A DNA stretch of 64,000 nucleotides from Chrysemys picta bellii (taxonomy: Eukaryota > Chordata > Testudines > Emydidae). Under the pieces are notes generated by a model. The model worked only from the letters and a program-made list of their open reading frames with translations. It searched no databases and was not told the DNA's origin. The position numbers were made by a program, and so were the translations under genes. Positions 11,640-23,768 of this stretch are shown one piece after another (the stretch's first letter is position 1; each line of letters opens with the position of its first letter). Location of the stretch: contig NC_088795.1 in NCBI RefSeq assembly GCF_011386835.1, forward strand, positions 107,692,434 through 107,756,433. Direction: 5' to 3'.

Positions 11640-12435
11640 CTTTATCTAAAAAGATTCTGGGGTATACTAACAGGACTGTCGTATGTAAGACACAGGAGGT
11701 AATTGTCCCATTCTACTCAACACTGGTGAGGTCTCAGATGTAGTACTCCATCCAGTTCTCGGTCCCACACTTTAAGAAGGATGTGGACCAACTGGAGAAA
11801 CTCCAGAGGAGAGCAACAGAAATGGTAGTTTAGAAAACCTGAGCTAGGAGAAAAGGTTTTTAAAAAGTGGGCATGGTTAGTCTTGAGAAAAGAAGACTAA
11901 GAGGGCACCTTAGTCTTAGGCATACAGTCTTCAAACATATTAAGGGCTCTTATAAAGAGGACAGTGATTAATTGTTCTTACTGTATATGCAGTGTAGTTG
12001 TAGCCATGTCAACCCCAGGACATTAGAGACACAAGGTAGGTGAGGTAGTATCTTATTGGACTAAAGAAGAGCTCTGTGTAGCTTGAAAGCTTGTCTCTCT
12101 CACCAATAGAAGTTGGTCCAATAAAAATATTACCTCCCCCACTTTGACTCTCTAATTGACTCTGTGTCCACTGAAGGAAGGACAAATAGTAATGGGCTTA
12201 ATCTACAGCAAAGGAGGTTTAAGATAGAAATATTTTCCTAATATCTAACTATAATAGTGAAGTACTTCAATAGGCTTCTGAGGGAGGCTGTGGATTTCCC
12301 ATCTTTAGGGGTTTTTATGAACAGGTTAGACAAACACCTGTCAGGTATGGTCTAGGTTTACTTGGTCCTGCTTCAGCGCCTGGTGTTGGACTCGACCTCT
12401 CAAGGTCCCTTCCAGCCTTGCACTTCTACGACACA
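11640..12435 (+). mobile_element. CR1 LINE 3' fragment, interrupted
   Basis: Plus-strand 3' end of a CR1 LINE, without an intact frame. Diagnostic stretches are CACTGGTGAGGTCTCAGATG, AAGGATGTGGACCAACTGGA and GGAGAGCAACAGAAATGG. Next come TTTCCTAATATCTAAC and AGGCTGTGGATTTCCC, then the tail GACTCGACCTCTCAAGGTCC followed by CTTCCAGCCTTGCACTTCTA. It is split by a hairpin repeat at about 11990-12150. Confidence 0.8.
11990..12150 (+). mobile_element. SINE-like hairpin retroposon, variant subfamily, nested in CR1
   Basis: Begins GTGTAGTTGTAGCCATGTCA and runs to GGTGAGGTAGTATCTTATTG. The sequence then turns back as the reverse complement of a longer version of itself: AAAGAAGAGCTCTGTGTAGC, then AAGCTTGTCTCTCTCACC, ending ATTACCTCCCCCACTTT. 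The two arms share about 30 complementary bases. Flanking CR1 sequence around TAATTG appears on both sides (about 11969 and 12152), an imperfect target duplication. It shares the GTAGCC head and the AAGCTT core with the other SINE-like repeats of the window, but has a different body. Confidence 0.6.
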
Positions 12436-12440
12436 GATGC

Positions 12441-14093
12441 AAAACTGCCTTTTTGGAACACAGAGCATTAACGGCATCAGAAAATGTATCATCTGTCCCT
12501 CAGTTTCAGAGGGTGAGCGGAAGAAAGAAAAGCAATATTCCTATAAACAATTAACCATAAGGACCAAAAATACAACACACCCACAATTTGGGTATTAATT
12601 TTAATTGGAAAGAGAACAAAGGATTTTTTTTAAATGCTTTGAGTGGCACAGCAAAGAAGGCACAACCTGAAGGAAAAGAAGTGGCTAAAGTAGGTTTAAG
12701 TTATCTTTGCACCCACTAAATTCTGGGCTGGTGAGTAGGCTAAATCAGCCATGGTGAGTCAGTCTTGATGACTACTCTGAGTGCCCCACAAACCAGAAGG
12801 GTCAGTGGCATGGCACCACAGCCAGACCCCTTCCATCCTGAGCTTCACTTCCTACAGCCAGGATGGGACCAGCAAAGGTCCACCTACAGAAGCCCAGTGT
12901 ATTATCTGCATTAGAGAAATTCTCCCCTGGCACATTGTGGGTTGTTTATACCCTTATACACCATGGTAAAGAGGCTTCAGAAGGAGATAAAGTCCCTTCC
13001 CTGCCTCCCACCCCCTTTTTTTTTTTAAACTCTCAGTTGATCTGACAACACTGCCTCCCACTTCATAGATACAGATTTTATTCTAAACCAAAGAGTAAGC
13101 TTCCTGTCTTTTGTACACAATTTTAATTATTCCTTTCACATTCATCTGTGTGGTACTGCCTTTCTGGGAGAGATGGAATGGGGGACGAAAGTACTGGGAA
13201 AGAGGAAGGGGTAATGACAAAAACTGAGAATTTGATATTGTGGGGAGATACAAATTATTGGCATGAGTTTGGGATGTCCATATTAGTCATAAGTGAATCA
13301 TACAATAAAAACTTTATAATACCTCATCATCACCACATTTTGTTTATGCCACGAGCAATTCCAACCATGTGTATTCATTTTATTCACTTTCCCCCCGAAA
13401 TATATTAGTTACTATGGAAACACTGTTGCCTTCAGTCTAAGAGAAGCTCATTTTATATAAACTTGAAACTTAACTCCTATATTTTACAAACTAGGGTGTA
13501 TTTTGTTTTTAAGGACTATATATAGGGTTTATATATTTATGCCATACTATAAACATTACATAGATCCCTATATTTTAAAAAGAATTTTAGAGCTATTACA
13601 TAACCCTAACTTTATGCCACAGTTGTGGAAGTCACTAAACTCCTTTCATACCAATGATGGCATTATTCCCATAGTAATTTGCTTTAAAAGGGGAAAAAGC
13701 AAAAGGACACAGAAGACAGGACAAATATTGCATAAAACTAAGACTGTTAGAGTCAACAAATATGGCATAAACAATTTTATTTGGAGTATTATTTTTTTTT
13801 CTTACCTTTAAATATGAGAAGATCTCAATCATTCACTCATGGGTACAGCCCCTCATGGCAATAAAAACTGTACAAACCTGCAAACCATCACTTTTGTGTC
13901 TCATATCTTACATGGTAGCTGCTTAGAATAAGTCATATAACCCATCTCTTTTTCCCTAAAATGTATCTACAGACACAGATATGTTAAGTAAAAAAGTACA
14001 CAGGATTACAGCTCAGTAAGTGAAACTGATCAAAAGGACACTAACTTTTAGTAGTTTACCTATTATTATTTTCAACATACATAGGAAGTATTA
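12441..14093. other. Intron sequence, nothing recognised
   Basis: AT-rich intron DNA with no gene, splice-flanked exon, or repeat that I can classify. A 102-codon plus-strand open frame at 13503-13811 has low-complexity AT-driven composition and no family motif. Confidence 0.5.
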
Positions 14094-14105
14094 AGAAAGA
14101 AGAGT

Positions 14106-14297
14106 TTCAGAGTAGCAGCCATGTTAGTCTGTATCCGCAAAAAGAAGAACAGGAGTACTTGTGGCATCTTAGAGACTAACAAATTTATTAGAGCATAAGC
14201 TTTCGTGGACTACAGCCCACTTCTTCGGATGCATATAGAATGGAACATATATTGAAGAAATATATATACACACATACAGAGAGCATAAACAGGTGGG
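14106..14297 (+). mobile_element. SINE-like retroposon, TTTCAGAGTAGCAGCC subfamily
   Basis: Head TTTCAGAGTAGCAGCCATG, middle GGAGTACTTGTGGCATC and GAGCATAAGCTTTCGTGG, 3' end CATAAACAGGTGGG. It is flanked by identical 12-bp copies of AGAAAGAAGAGT at 14094-14105 and 14298-14309. The leading T of the head belongs either to the element or to the duplication. It is non-coding. It shares GTTAGTCTG and GCATAAGCTTTCGTGG with the copies at 8511, 24881, 28665, 30667 and 31239. The same subfamily recurs at 63924. Confidence 0.82.
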
Positions 14298-14309
14298 AGA
14301 AAGAAGAGT

Positions 14310-15234
14310 GTCTTCCATGGTGTTGACCACAGCGAAGTATGCAAGTAGACTTGCCAATATTTCCCTCCCATTGAAGATAACATGGATCACCCTACTCTCA
14401 CTTATGACTGAAACACTTCCCTGTGACATGTGAAGCCATTCTTTAAATACTTTCACATTACTTTCTATGCAATGTATCTTCAGCTCTCTGTAATGAAATG
14501 CAACAGAAGGAAACAAAAACAGTCAGCATAGTGTCACTAGCCAGTGTTCACTGATCACCAGTGGTCTCTAAGGAACATCCCTGGATGAAACAAAACTTGC
14601 CTCAACCAAGGATATGGCATTTGCAGTACCATTACAATAAAAATAGTAGAGGACTCAAGATATAAAACATTTGAAAGGAAGTCTTAGGAAATGCTCAACT
14701 ATGGACAAAGAAGCCTTCGTTAATTCTATGTTCAAGTCCTACTTGATAGTTGGGATTCAGGAGTTGCTAGCCAACAGCCAGTCTAACTGTATCAGGGCAA
14801 ACCCCAGGTATAGACAAAGTAGCTATGAATTGCACCAATTGAGCTTATCTCTGTATCAAGCAGGGGAAAACTCAACTAGTGTAAATTACACCGATCTTGT
14901 CTATACTTGGGCGCTGCAATGGCTTAGCTATACAGATTCGCTGGCTACTGATTGCTCAACTCAAAATATAGACACAACCTGAAACACCTAGTTTAACAAG
15001 GTATATGTTTCTGCACATTCTTCATGAGCTCATCTGCAGGGGTAGAGCAGCACATTAATAATATTATTTGAATGAAGGGCTGGGGGAAAGCTGATTGGTG
15101 CAGAGGAGCACACAGTTTGAACACACACATCCCTTGGGGAGGATTTATCGAAAGGAATTCTCTATCTTGTAAAGAGGAAATAGAAGTTGATAAAGTACAG
15201 GTAGGATCTGAAGAGAAACAATCAAAAGTCAATT
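14310..15234. other. Intron sequence, nothing recognised
   Basis: No repeat or exon recognised. A plus-strand open frame of 103 codons at 14671-14982 has no recognisable domain and is not flanked by convincing splice sites. Confidence 0.45.
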
Positions 15235-16600
15235 ACATCACATGAAGGCCGACAACTTAATATTGCCAAATTTTATAAGAGCTTGTACGCAAATACTAGG
15301 AGTCTAAATACTAAGACGGGTGAACTTGAGTGCCAGGTATTAAATGAGGATATTGACATAATAGGTATCAGAGAAATCTGGTGGAACAATGATACAGCAA
15401 TACTAGAGTACAAAATAAGTAGGAATGACAGAGTAGTGTGGGAGTAGCACTATATGCGACAGATGCGTAGACTCAAATATAATAAAAAAGTCTTACATTA
15501 ATCAAACTGTACCACAAAATCTCTATGGATAGAAATTCCATGCTTCAATAATAAGAGCATAGCAGTCAGACTATACTACCAACCACCTGATCAGGATGTT
15601 GACAGTGATTGTGAATTGCTCAGGGAAATTAGAAAGGCTACAAAAACCAGAAATTTCAATAATAGTGGGAGATTTCAATTATCCACATATTGACTGGGTA
15701 CACGTCCCCTCAGGACAGGATGCAGCATAAAATATCTAGACACCATTAATGACTGCTTCTTCGAGCAGCTAGTCCTGGAACCCACAATGGGAGAGGCAAT
15801 TCTTGATTTAGTCCCAAGTAACAAGATCTAGTACAAGAGCGGAATATAGCCGAAAAGAACCCAACCACAGTAGCATTTAACTTCAAAAAGCAGAACTATA
15901 TAATAATGAGGATGCTAGTTAAATGTAAATTAAAAGGAATAGTCACAAGAGTGAAATGCCTGCAAGCTGCAGGAAAACAATGTATACCCCAAATAAAAAA
16001 AATAAATCAGGAAAGGGATCAAAAAATGCCATCATGGCTAAACAGAGTAAAAGATTACGTTAGAGACAAAAAGGCATCCTTTAAAATTGGAAGTCAAATC
16101 TTATTGAGGAAAATAGAAAGGTGCATAAATTCTGGCAAGTCAAGTGTAAAAAGAATGTAAAGAGCAATTAGCAAAAGACAAAAACTAACAGCAAAATTGT
16201 TATTCGGTACATCAGAAGTAGGTAGAATGCCAAACAATCAGTGGGTACACTGGATGACTGAGATGCTAACAGAGCACTCAAGGAAGACAAGACCATTGCA
16301 GAGAAGCTAAATTAATTCTTTCCATTGGTTTTCACTGCAGAGGGTGTGAAGGAGATTCTCACACCTGAGCCATTCTTTTAGGTGACAATTCTGAGGAACT
16401 GCTCCAGACTGAGGTGTCAATAGAGGAGATTTTGGGAAAAACTAAATATATTTAACAGTAGTCACCAGGACCAAATGATATTTACCCAAATCTTCTGGAG
16501 AAAGTCAAATATGAAATAGCAGCTCTGCTAACTGTGGTATGTAACCTATCGCTTAAATCACCCTCTGTACTTGATGACCAGAGGCAACTAATGTAACGTA
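15235..16600 (+). pseudogene. Decayed CR1 LINE ORF2 (endonuclease to early RT)
   Basis: Plus-strand remnant of a CR1 reverse-transcriptase polyprotein. From about 15275 the translation resembles the start of the endonuclease domain (YANTRSLNTKTGELEC). At about 15520-15600 it reads LWIEIPCFNN, then YYQPPDQD followed by DSDCELLREI, all CR1 endonuclease landmarks. A short intact piece at 15906-16160 corresponds to the linker between endonuclease and RT (WLNRVKDYVRDKKASF). The start of the RT domain (SPGPNDIYPN) is near 16460. Stops and frameshifts break the frame throughout. It is 5' truncated and the 3' limit is approximate. Confidence 0.8.
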
Positions 16601-16679
16601 AATTTTGTAAAAAGACTCCCGAGGCAACACTGGAAGTTACAGGGTTCTCATCTGTATGCTGTATCCATTCGTCGAGTTA

Positions 16680-16830
16680 TACTTAGATTGTAAACTCTTC
16701 ATGACAGGGCCGAACCCTCTGTTATGTGTTAATACAGTGCAGTCCTGATCCAAGATTAGATTTACTATATATTACCCCTAAACAAACAAGCAAACCAAAC
16801 AAACCAAACAAACCAAACAAAAACAAAATA
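16680..16830 (+). repeat. L2/MIR-like 3' tail followed by AAACC-rich microsatellite
   Basis: TTAGATTGTAAACTCTTCAT and ACAGTGCAGTCCTGATCC at about 16684-16755 resemble the widespread L2/MIR-type amniote 3' tail. Positions 16791-16824 hold a nine-base tandem repeat (AAACCAAAC, three copies). Confidence 0.45.
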
Positions 16831-18064
16831 AACTAGCATGGTAAACAATTTGGCACTGACAGGGATATTTTTTCCATGGTTAGCTTCTATTCTATAATTC
16901 CCTACAAAAAATTAGGTGAAGTAATCCTTTCAAGGACAGGGCTGCAGTAAGCAACTGTTTCGTAAGAAGGAATTTTTATTTTTCTTGCAATACTCTAATT
17001 TTGAATTAGTACAGATTAGTGGGTCATTTTCAAGATCTCTACAAGTTACAACAGTACAAAAGTGTTAATTATATTTTTGCAGGGATGCTCTGAGACAGAT
17101 AGAAGACCTCAGTAATTTTTCAAAAACTTCTGGGAGAGGGAAAACAAGAAGTCTTTTCAATAATTCTCGAAGTTGAGGAGTTAAATTGTATATACTGTTA
17201 AAGTAAATGAATAAACCAGCATAGTCTAGTTTGATAACACTTTTCTGTGGAATAATCATAACCCACAGAATGCTTTGGAATCATGTGTGTTAAGGAAAAA
17301 CTTACAGAATGAGGATGAAGCCATGATAATCAAGATCAGAGAAGTGTTCCAAGTGTAGGGAGTCTCAAAGAAGACAGCATAGGCACTCAAGCAGGATAAA
17401 GTAGAAATGAAGATGTACATTTTTTGCAGAATGAAACAGTAGAAAGAAACAAGGTAGGTGGGGAGGCAGGTTGTGTAGGGCTTTGAAGGGAAGGACAAGG
17501 AACTTGACTGATGCTAAACAGTTAAGTGATTTGAAGAATTGCTGGAGATAAAGTAGCAAGCCAGAGAATCGTTAATATGGCAGTATTTTGGACAGACTGA
17601 AGGACAGTGAGGTGGGTGTCCACAAAGCCATCTATATATATATATATATATAAAAATAATGATGCTATAAGTAACGCTTTAAAAAATACATAGTTAGCAA
17701 GTATAGCACTTTGCCTGAGATATTTCAAATGTAGAAGATGCATAAACAAAAAAATCCATTAAAAATCACTCAGAGCACCTTAAATACACATAGCGCTATG
17801 AAGTAAGATTTCTTGCCCCATAAGAGAAAAAGCTGTAAAGATGCTGTAAAGATATTAAAATGTTGTACGATGATGGAAGATAGCATTTTACAGGCCACAT
17901 AAAATCAGAACAGGTCTCTGTGGTTATATTTCATATAAATCCACACCTGAAAAACCAACTAATCCAGTCTGTAAGGATGATGAAATACAGACTGCGGCAT
18001 CAATATAAATCGCAGTACCCTATTTCTGAACTGTTTACTAATACCAACCACCACCACCATATAA
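16831..18064. other. Intron sequence with TA microsatellite
   Basis: No exon recognised. A perfect (TA)n tract lies at about 17634-17652. The stretch 17440-17625 (GTGTAGGGCTTTGAAGGGAA and following) looks like an old interspersed repeat that I cannot classify. Confidence 0.45.
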
Positions 18065-18250
18065 CGCTCTACATACACCAAATCCTCACAACACCTTTCT
18101 GAGGTATGATCCCAAATTTACAGATGGGGAAAAAGATAAAAGTGACTTGCCCAATGCTACACAGCAAGTCAACAGAACAGCTAAGACTGGAATTCAGGAG
18201 TGCTCATCGCCCAAATGCAAGTTCAGTTGACTAGACTGTACTGCCTCACT
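18065..18250 (-). mobile_element. MIR-type SINE fragment
   Basis: Plus strand reads TTTACAGATGGGGAAAAAGA, GTGACTTGCCCAATGCTACA, CAGCAAGTCAACAGAACAGC and GGAATTCAGGAGTGCTC. This is the characteristic core of amniote MIR SINEs lying on the minus strand. It is diverged and truncated. Confidence 0.7.
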
Positions 18251-18457
18251 TCCCTGTATTGCAGGAATCACTCAGGATATCAATTATAGATTTCAAAGAT
18301 TGTAGATAAGCCTGTATTTTCTAACCCTCCGGTCATTCTTATCATTAAGAGATTCATGTAAGCTCTTACCCACAGAAATTTAACAATTTTAGCTCAGGGC
18401 ACCAAGAATACTGTTTCATTTAACATTACCAGTCTTTACATTGGTAAGTCATGTAAA

Positions 18458-21400
18458 ACTCTTTTCAGGGCTGGCCTTACCATGAGGCGAATTGGAGGAG
18501 GCCACCTCAGGTGCCAGACTGGGGGGGGTGGCACCACTAGGACCCAGAGAGTAGAAAATTGTGTCTGCTGCTGATGCATATGTATTCTCTCTGCTCTAGA
18601 TGCACAGAGATGGTGGAGTGCTGTGATGGAGGAAGGAGGGCACAAGAGACAACAGGCAGGCAGGAGAAAAGGTGAGAGGGAATAGCAAAAAGCAGCAGGA
18701 GCTGCAGGGAGAGAGAGGAGGAGGAGCCTCTTATGTACCTCTCTAGCACCCCCAGGAGCCTGGACTGATTAACACCAGTTTCTCAGGGAGCTTCCCGTTT
18801 CCTGCTGCTTCCCTGAACCCATTTGAAGAGAACAGGCAATCAACTGAAGTAGTAGGAGCCAGTTAGGACCTTAAGACACTGATATGTTCTCTCACTCAGG
18901 CTCTGCTACCAGCCCGCTTATTTGTCCCCGTCAATTGAGTGTTGAGAGCCATATAGCTGGCACAGAACGGCAGTCATGAGTGAAAGAAGAAAACGCCCCT
19001 CTGGGGCAGCAATCAGAAAAAAGCAAGCAAGCAAAGGAAGCTTTTCTATCTAAGCAGGAAGGAGCACTTCTGAGATACACAGACACATGTTCACGATGAG
19101 CCTTCCGGTCCCAGTGAGGATGTGAGTGGTGAGGAGATGCCTGACCTTCCAGTTAGTCAGAGTGCAGGTGACCTGGCAGCTACTGCAGCATCCATATCTC
19201 TATCTCAAATGGATGTAACCATGCACATTCCTGAACAAAAGTGTAGATCAGAGAAGAGTGTAGTGGAGGCGCAAGAAACAGCTGCTGCTGAGTTTAGTTC
19301 CTTAAGTCTAGATGACCCAGGACTGTGGACCCGCCTGAGTGACTTCCTTGTACTGCATGGGCCACAGCAAGTGAAAAACTTCATGTTCCCCAAAGACAAT
19401 GAAAATAGAAGTTTCCATCCAACACATTACTGAAATCCCCAATGGTGACAAAGTGGAGAGGCCATGGCTTACGTACTCAAAAACCCAGAATGCTGCATAC
19501 TGTTTTTGTTGCAAACTCTTCCAGTCTAATGTTCCAGACACATTGTGTTCTACAGGAACAAAGGACTGGAAAAGTCTGGCTAGAAATCTGGCATGCCATG
19601 AGAAGGTAGCAAATCACCAGAGAGTATTCCATAGGTGGAAAGAGCTTGAGAAGAGACTATGGTTAAAGGCCACCATAGATGATCAGCATTAAGAGAAGAT
19701 TGCATCAGAGTCTCTTTACTGGAAAAATGTTCTGAAAAGGCTCATTGTCATTGTGAGAACTCTTGCTACCCAAAACCTAGCACTGCGTGGCACTTCAGAT
19801 CAGCTGTATGTGCCAAACAATGGAAACTTCCTTAAAACTGTGGAGCTGGTGGCTGAGTTTGATGCTGTACTCCAGGAGCATTTAAGAAGAGTCACCACCC
19901 AAGAAATGTACACATACCACTACCTTAGAAAAACAATTCAAAATGAGATCATACAGTTACTGGCAACAAAAGTCAAACAGAAGATTGTGGCAGATCTAAA
20001 GTCAGCAAGATATTACTCTGTTATTCTGGACCTCACACCTGACATCAGCCATATGGAACAAATTACTTTAATGGTGCATTTTGTAACAACAACAGAACCT
20101 AGTGAAAATGTCCCTGCAATGGTGACTGTCAGAGAGTATTTTCTAGAATTTATTGACATTGATGATACTACAGGAGCAGGTATGACAAATGTGTTTCTTA
20201 AAAAACTGGAAGATACGGGAATTGCAATAGCTGACATGAGAGGTCAGGGCTACGATAATGGTGCCAATGTGAGAGGAAAGAATAGAAGAGTGCAGACACG
20301 GATCCGAGAGTTAAACCCTCAAGCTTGTTTTATCCCATGCAGGTCTCATTCATTGAACTTGGTGGTCAGTGATGCAGCATCAGCTTCTAGTGAGGTTGCT
20401 GAATTTTTTAATGTAATTCAAAGCATCTATGTATTTTTCTCTGCATCAACTCATCGATGGCTAATTTTGAAGCAATATTGGGAACATCCTCTCTAACACT
20501 GAAACCACTGAGTGCCACACGATGGGAAAGTCGAGTGGAGACGATAAAGCCTCTCAAACACCAAATTGGGAAGACAGATGATGTCATAGTTGCTATGACA
20601 GGAACTGTTTGTGGGAGAACAGTGGCAGAGGGAAATGGAGTCACCAGAAACATACATAACTTCAAATTTCTGTGTGGCTTAGTGTTGTGGCATGACATAC
20701 TGTTTGAAATAAATGTTGTAAGCAAGAGACTCCAAGGTGTTAACCTTGATATATCTGGAGCAATGGAACAACTGGACAAAGCAAAGTAATACCTACAGTC
20801 TTACCGGTCAGATGAGGGATTTCAAAACATACTGAAGAGTGCACAGAAGTTGGCAGAGGAACTTCACACTGAAGCTATTTTCCCACCCATTCAAGAATAC
20901 AAGAGTCACTGAAGAAGACGACATTTTGATTATGAGGCACGAGATAATCCAATAAGAGACCCCAAACAACAATTCAAAGTTGAATTCTTTAACCAGGTGC
21001 TAGGTTGTGCAATACAGTCAGCTGAAGAACATTTCATGCAGCTCAAGGAACACAGCAGTATATTTGGGATGTTGTATGATATTCCAAAACTCCTCACTAT
21101 ACCTGAAGAAGACCTACACCAGCAATGCAGGGCACTAGAGACAGTGTTAACACATGATGACATGCGCAATATTGATGCAAGTGATTTAGGTGATGAACTG
21201 AAAGCCCTTTCAAGATACATTTCAGCAGGATCAACTCCAAACGCTGTTTTGGAAAATATGTGCACAAATAAGATGACCACCCTCTTTCCAAATGCTTTTG
21301 TTGCTCTATGCATCCTTCTAACACTTCCTGTAACAGTTGCCAGTGGAGAACGCAGCTTCTCCAAGCTGAAGTTAATAAAAACACATCTATTCTCCACAAT

Positions 21401-21816
21401 GACACAGGAGTGTCTGGTCGGCTTTGCAACCATCTCAATAGAGCCTGAGCTGGCCCAGACTGTGGACCTTCAGGAAGCAGCTCAAATCTTGGCAACCAAG
21501 AAGGCACGGAAAGCACCACTTTGATTATTCAAACAGATGAAAATGCCAGTGTTTACTATGCAGACAAGAAAAGTCACATTTGCTGTTCAGGCGTTTGAAA
21601 GTTAAGTGTTACTTAAAATGCCTTGTTCAAAAATTTTAAGTTGTTCGTTCTCCTTTATTGGGGTAGGTAGCAGAGCTGTACCATGAGAGGAGAAGAACAG
21701 GAAGAAGGCAGATTTGAGATCTTTCAAAGTTTTGGCCCAAGCCAAGGGGTATGGGGGCATCATTTGAGCACCCCGCTTCAGGTGCCAAAATGTTGTGGGT
21801 CAGCCCTGCCTCTTTT
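18458..21816 (+). mobile_element. Decayed hAT DNA transposon (TTF/HAT-type)
   Basis: The element is 18466-21808 (about 3.3 kb). It begins CAGGGCTGGCC, and its right end in reverse reads CAGGGCTGACC. It is flanked by ACTCTTTT (18458-18465) and CCTCTTTT (21809-21816), an 8-bp hAT-type duplication with one mismatch. It carries a transposase pseudogene on the plus strand at 19122-21524. The insertion is in STIM2 intron 1, opposite to STIM2 transcription. Confidence 0.92.
19122..21524 (+). pseudogene. hAT transposase, TTF-type zinc finger with HAT dimerisation domain (broken)
   Basis: Pieces in order: an N-terminal segment (19122-19433); a frameshift into a TTF-type zinc finger region (19399-19692; WLTYSKTQNAAYCFCCKLF) ended by a TAA; the RNase-H-like catalytic core (19753-20496); a +1 shift near 20470 into 20457-20789; a further nonsense codon near 20787; and the C-terminal HAT dimerisation domain (20997-21524) with the hallmark VASGERSFSKLKL. 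Core landmarks include YYSVILDLTPD, then RGQGYDNGANVRG, and CRSHSLNLVVSDAA. It belongs to the family often annotated as ZMYM1/ZMYM5-like in vertebrate genomes. At least two frameshifts and two in-frame stops rule out function. Confidence 0.9.
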
Positions 21817-23342
21817 GACTTACATCATTACAATGTTTTCCTCTTACTCCTTTTCCTGATTAGACTTTTCTAAGCCTGCTGACCCCACGCCAAAGCTCTG
21901 CTCTACTTTTAACCACTTTTAAATACAATATCTATGTATGAATCCTGTCTCATTGCAATTAAGAACCCAACAGTCTAAGGATTTTCACAACTGCTATATG
22001 CTTCCTACCATTCAAAAGTATTAGAATAGTTTATTCAAATGTACAAAAGCTTCTCAACAGATGTCCTTTGTTACTTTATTGATATCAATATTTCCAAATT
22101 CTTAAAGAAAAATCCATATTAAGATAAAAAGGCTGTTTTACGGACACTCCTTTCATCATAATCTGTGTTTTCAAATAATCAAAGGTACCAACATTTTACT
22201 CTCTATAGAGATAAAACTGAATATGTGCATTAATTTTTTTAAAAATATTAAACTGAGGCAAAAGCTTTCCATGCAAGCATATCCAGGACCCAGGGAAGGC
22301 ATGATTTTCATTGCAGCATCTGGCTCCTTGGCAGCTTTATAGGCAGCTGTGTTGGCAATATTGGAAATACTTGCAAGTTTGTCCGTTAGGCTTCTGAGGG
22401 CCATCTAATTTTCCCAAAGCTGTTTTGCTGCTCTACTGAGTCATTCACTGCCACATTTTTTGGTACGAGTCTAATGGGCCCATGCAGATTCCAGAATATA
22501 TACATACATACACACACCCTCTGAAGCTGTTAAAAACTACACTATGGGTCCTTTCACAGCACACAGACAGAAATTAGTTCATGATTCTTCTGTTAAAGCC
22601 ACCCACATTCTGACCCATCACCTGCACACTAGTGTTGCAAGTACATTTTGTGGGAATTAAAATAACAGTTTCTCTGGCAACCATCCCACCAATACAGATT
22701 TAAATGCACAATTAAATAGTCATTATGTGTGTCTAAGACTCCTCCACCCTGTGAAAGATACCAGAAACGTGCCTTTTGCTGAGGATACACGAACTCATTA
22801 ATACAAGCCATGTCCGGGGAGCTAGACACAAGATAACTGGTTAAGAGGTACATCTCATTATACCTGAAGACAGCTTCTGAACCAGCCAACCTCCAAAACA
22901 CCCTTTGCATTGACACAAACACAATCCACAGCAGGAAGCTATCACAGGAGAAGGGACGCCAGTTCTTAACAAGATCATTAATGCAACAAGATCTAGCGGA
23001 GATCCACTTTCAGATTCTTTTCTGGGGGCTTCGCAGGGCTAAGGAGTGGGAAGCCTGTGACTGCCAGCTAAGCTCTCACAGCAGAGTCAATACCGCATTG
23101 CTGCTGATGCTGCTCATTTTCACAAGTAACAACATCCAAAAAACAGCCCCAGACAGTCCCCTGGCTGGCTTCTCTGCAGAGAGCACCAGGGGCTCCGCAG
23201 TGTCCATCCCCGCTGGGGAGAAGGAAGGTTCCTCAGAACTCAGGGTGGGACCCGCAAGTGCAGCCAAGCGCTGGCGGAGTTTGCAAATCAAAGGGAGACA
23301 GTGGCCGCAGAGAGGAAAGCAGCCCATAGACACCCACGCACT
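21817..23342. other. Intron sequence next to STIM2 exon 1
   Basis: No repeat family recognised. A minus-strand open frame at 22171-22404 starts after an AG and has a protein-like, Ala/Lys-rich start (MALRSLTDKLASISNIAN), but no good polypyrimidine tract or splice donor was seen. GC content rises from about 23000 toward the CpG island. Confidence 0.4.
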
Positions 23343-23360
23343 CCCCCCCCCCCCCCCCCC
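23343..23360. repeat. C18 homopolymer
   Basis: Eighteen consecutive C residues, about 200 bases inside intron 1 from the STIM2 exon 1 donor. Confidence 0.95.
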
Positions 23361-23566
23361 AGCCCGCCGGGGCTGCAGCGCGTCTGGCTAGGCTCTGGAC
23401 GGGACGGGGCTCGGCTCGTCCCCCAGGAGTAGGACGAGGCTCAGCTGGTTCCCCGGGGGCAGGACGAGGCTCGGCTGATCAGTACCAGTCTCTGCCCGGG
23501 GCCCCATAGGGAACCTGTCTGGGGTTCGCGTTTCCTCGCAGAGGACGCTCCCTCCCAGGCTGTTAC

Positions 23567-23768
23567 CTGTCATCACTGCCGGGGACCCTGCCGCGGAGGC
23601 GCCGCCTCTTCTTCTGCCCCTGGCCACGTCCCCGGACTCCAGCTCGCATCCCGCGGCGGCGGCGGCGGCGGCCAGGAGCAGCCCCAGCAGCAGCAGGACC
23701 GCGACTGGGGCTCCTGCTGCCCCCGGCCGCCTCCCCGGGGCGCCGCTCGGGACCCGGACCCCGCTCAT
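23567..23768 (-). CDS. STIM2: STIM2 exon 1 coding part (signal peptide of ER calcium sensor)
   Basis: STIM2 is a single-pass ER-membrane protein that senses luminal calcium and activates Orai channels in store-operated calcium entry. This exon gives the first 67 codons: a basic N-terminus (MSGVRVPSGAPGRRPG), a leucine/alanine signal-peptide core at residues 20-40, then GCEL and a GRR-rich stretch ending SPAVMTG before the intron. The order GCEL, GRR, SPALMT matches what I recall of mammalian STIM2 exon 1. The donor is ACAG|GTAACA at 23567/23566, phase 1. The next exon (canonical EF-hand) should supply the rest of an Asp codon and is outside the window. The frame stays open upstream for about 50 codons to a TGA without another ATG, so 23768 is the first in-frame start. 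The gene symbol rests on this match plus its position downstream of TBC1D19. Confidence 0.82.

Larger units (their letters stand above)
1..23566 (-). other. STIM2: STIM2 intron 1 (partial)
   Basis: All sequence below the exon-1 splice donor is taken as STIM2 intron 1, because the gene runs on the minus strand and no further STIM2 exon (EF-hand, SAM, transmembrane or coiled-coil coding) can be read in the window. A very long first intron is known for vertebrate STIM2. The intron is AT-rich and densely filled with transposon-derived sequence, listed separately. Its extent beyond position 1 is not visible. Confidence 0.75.
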
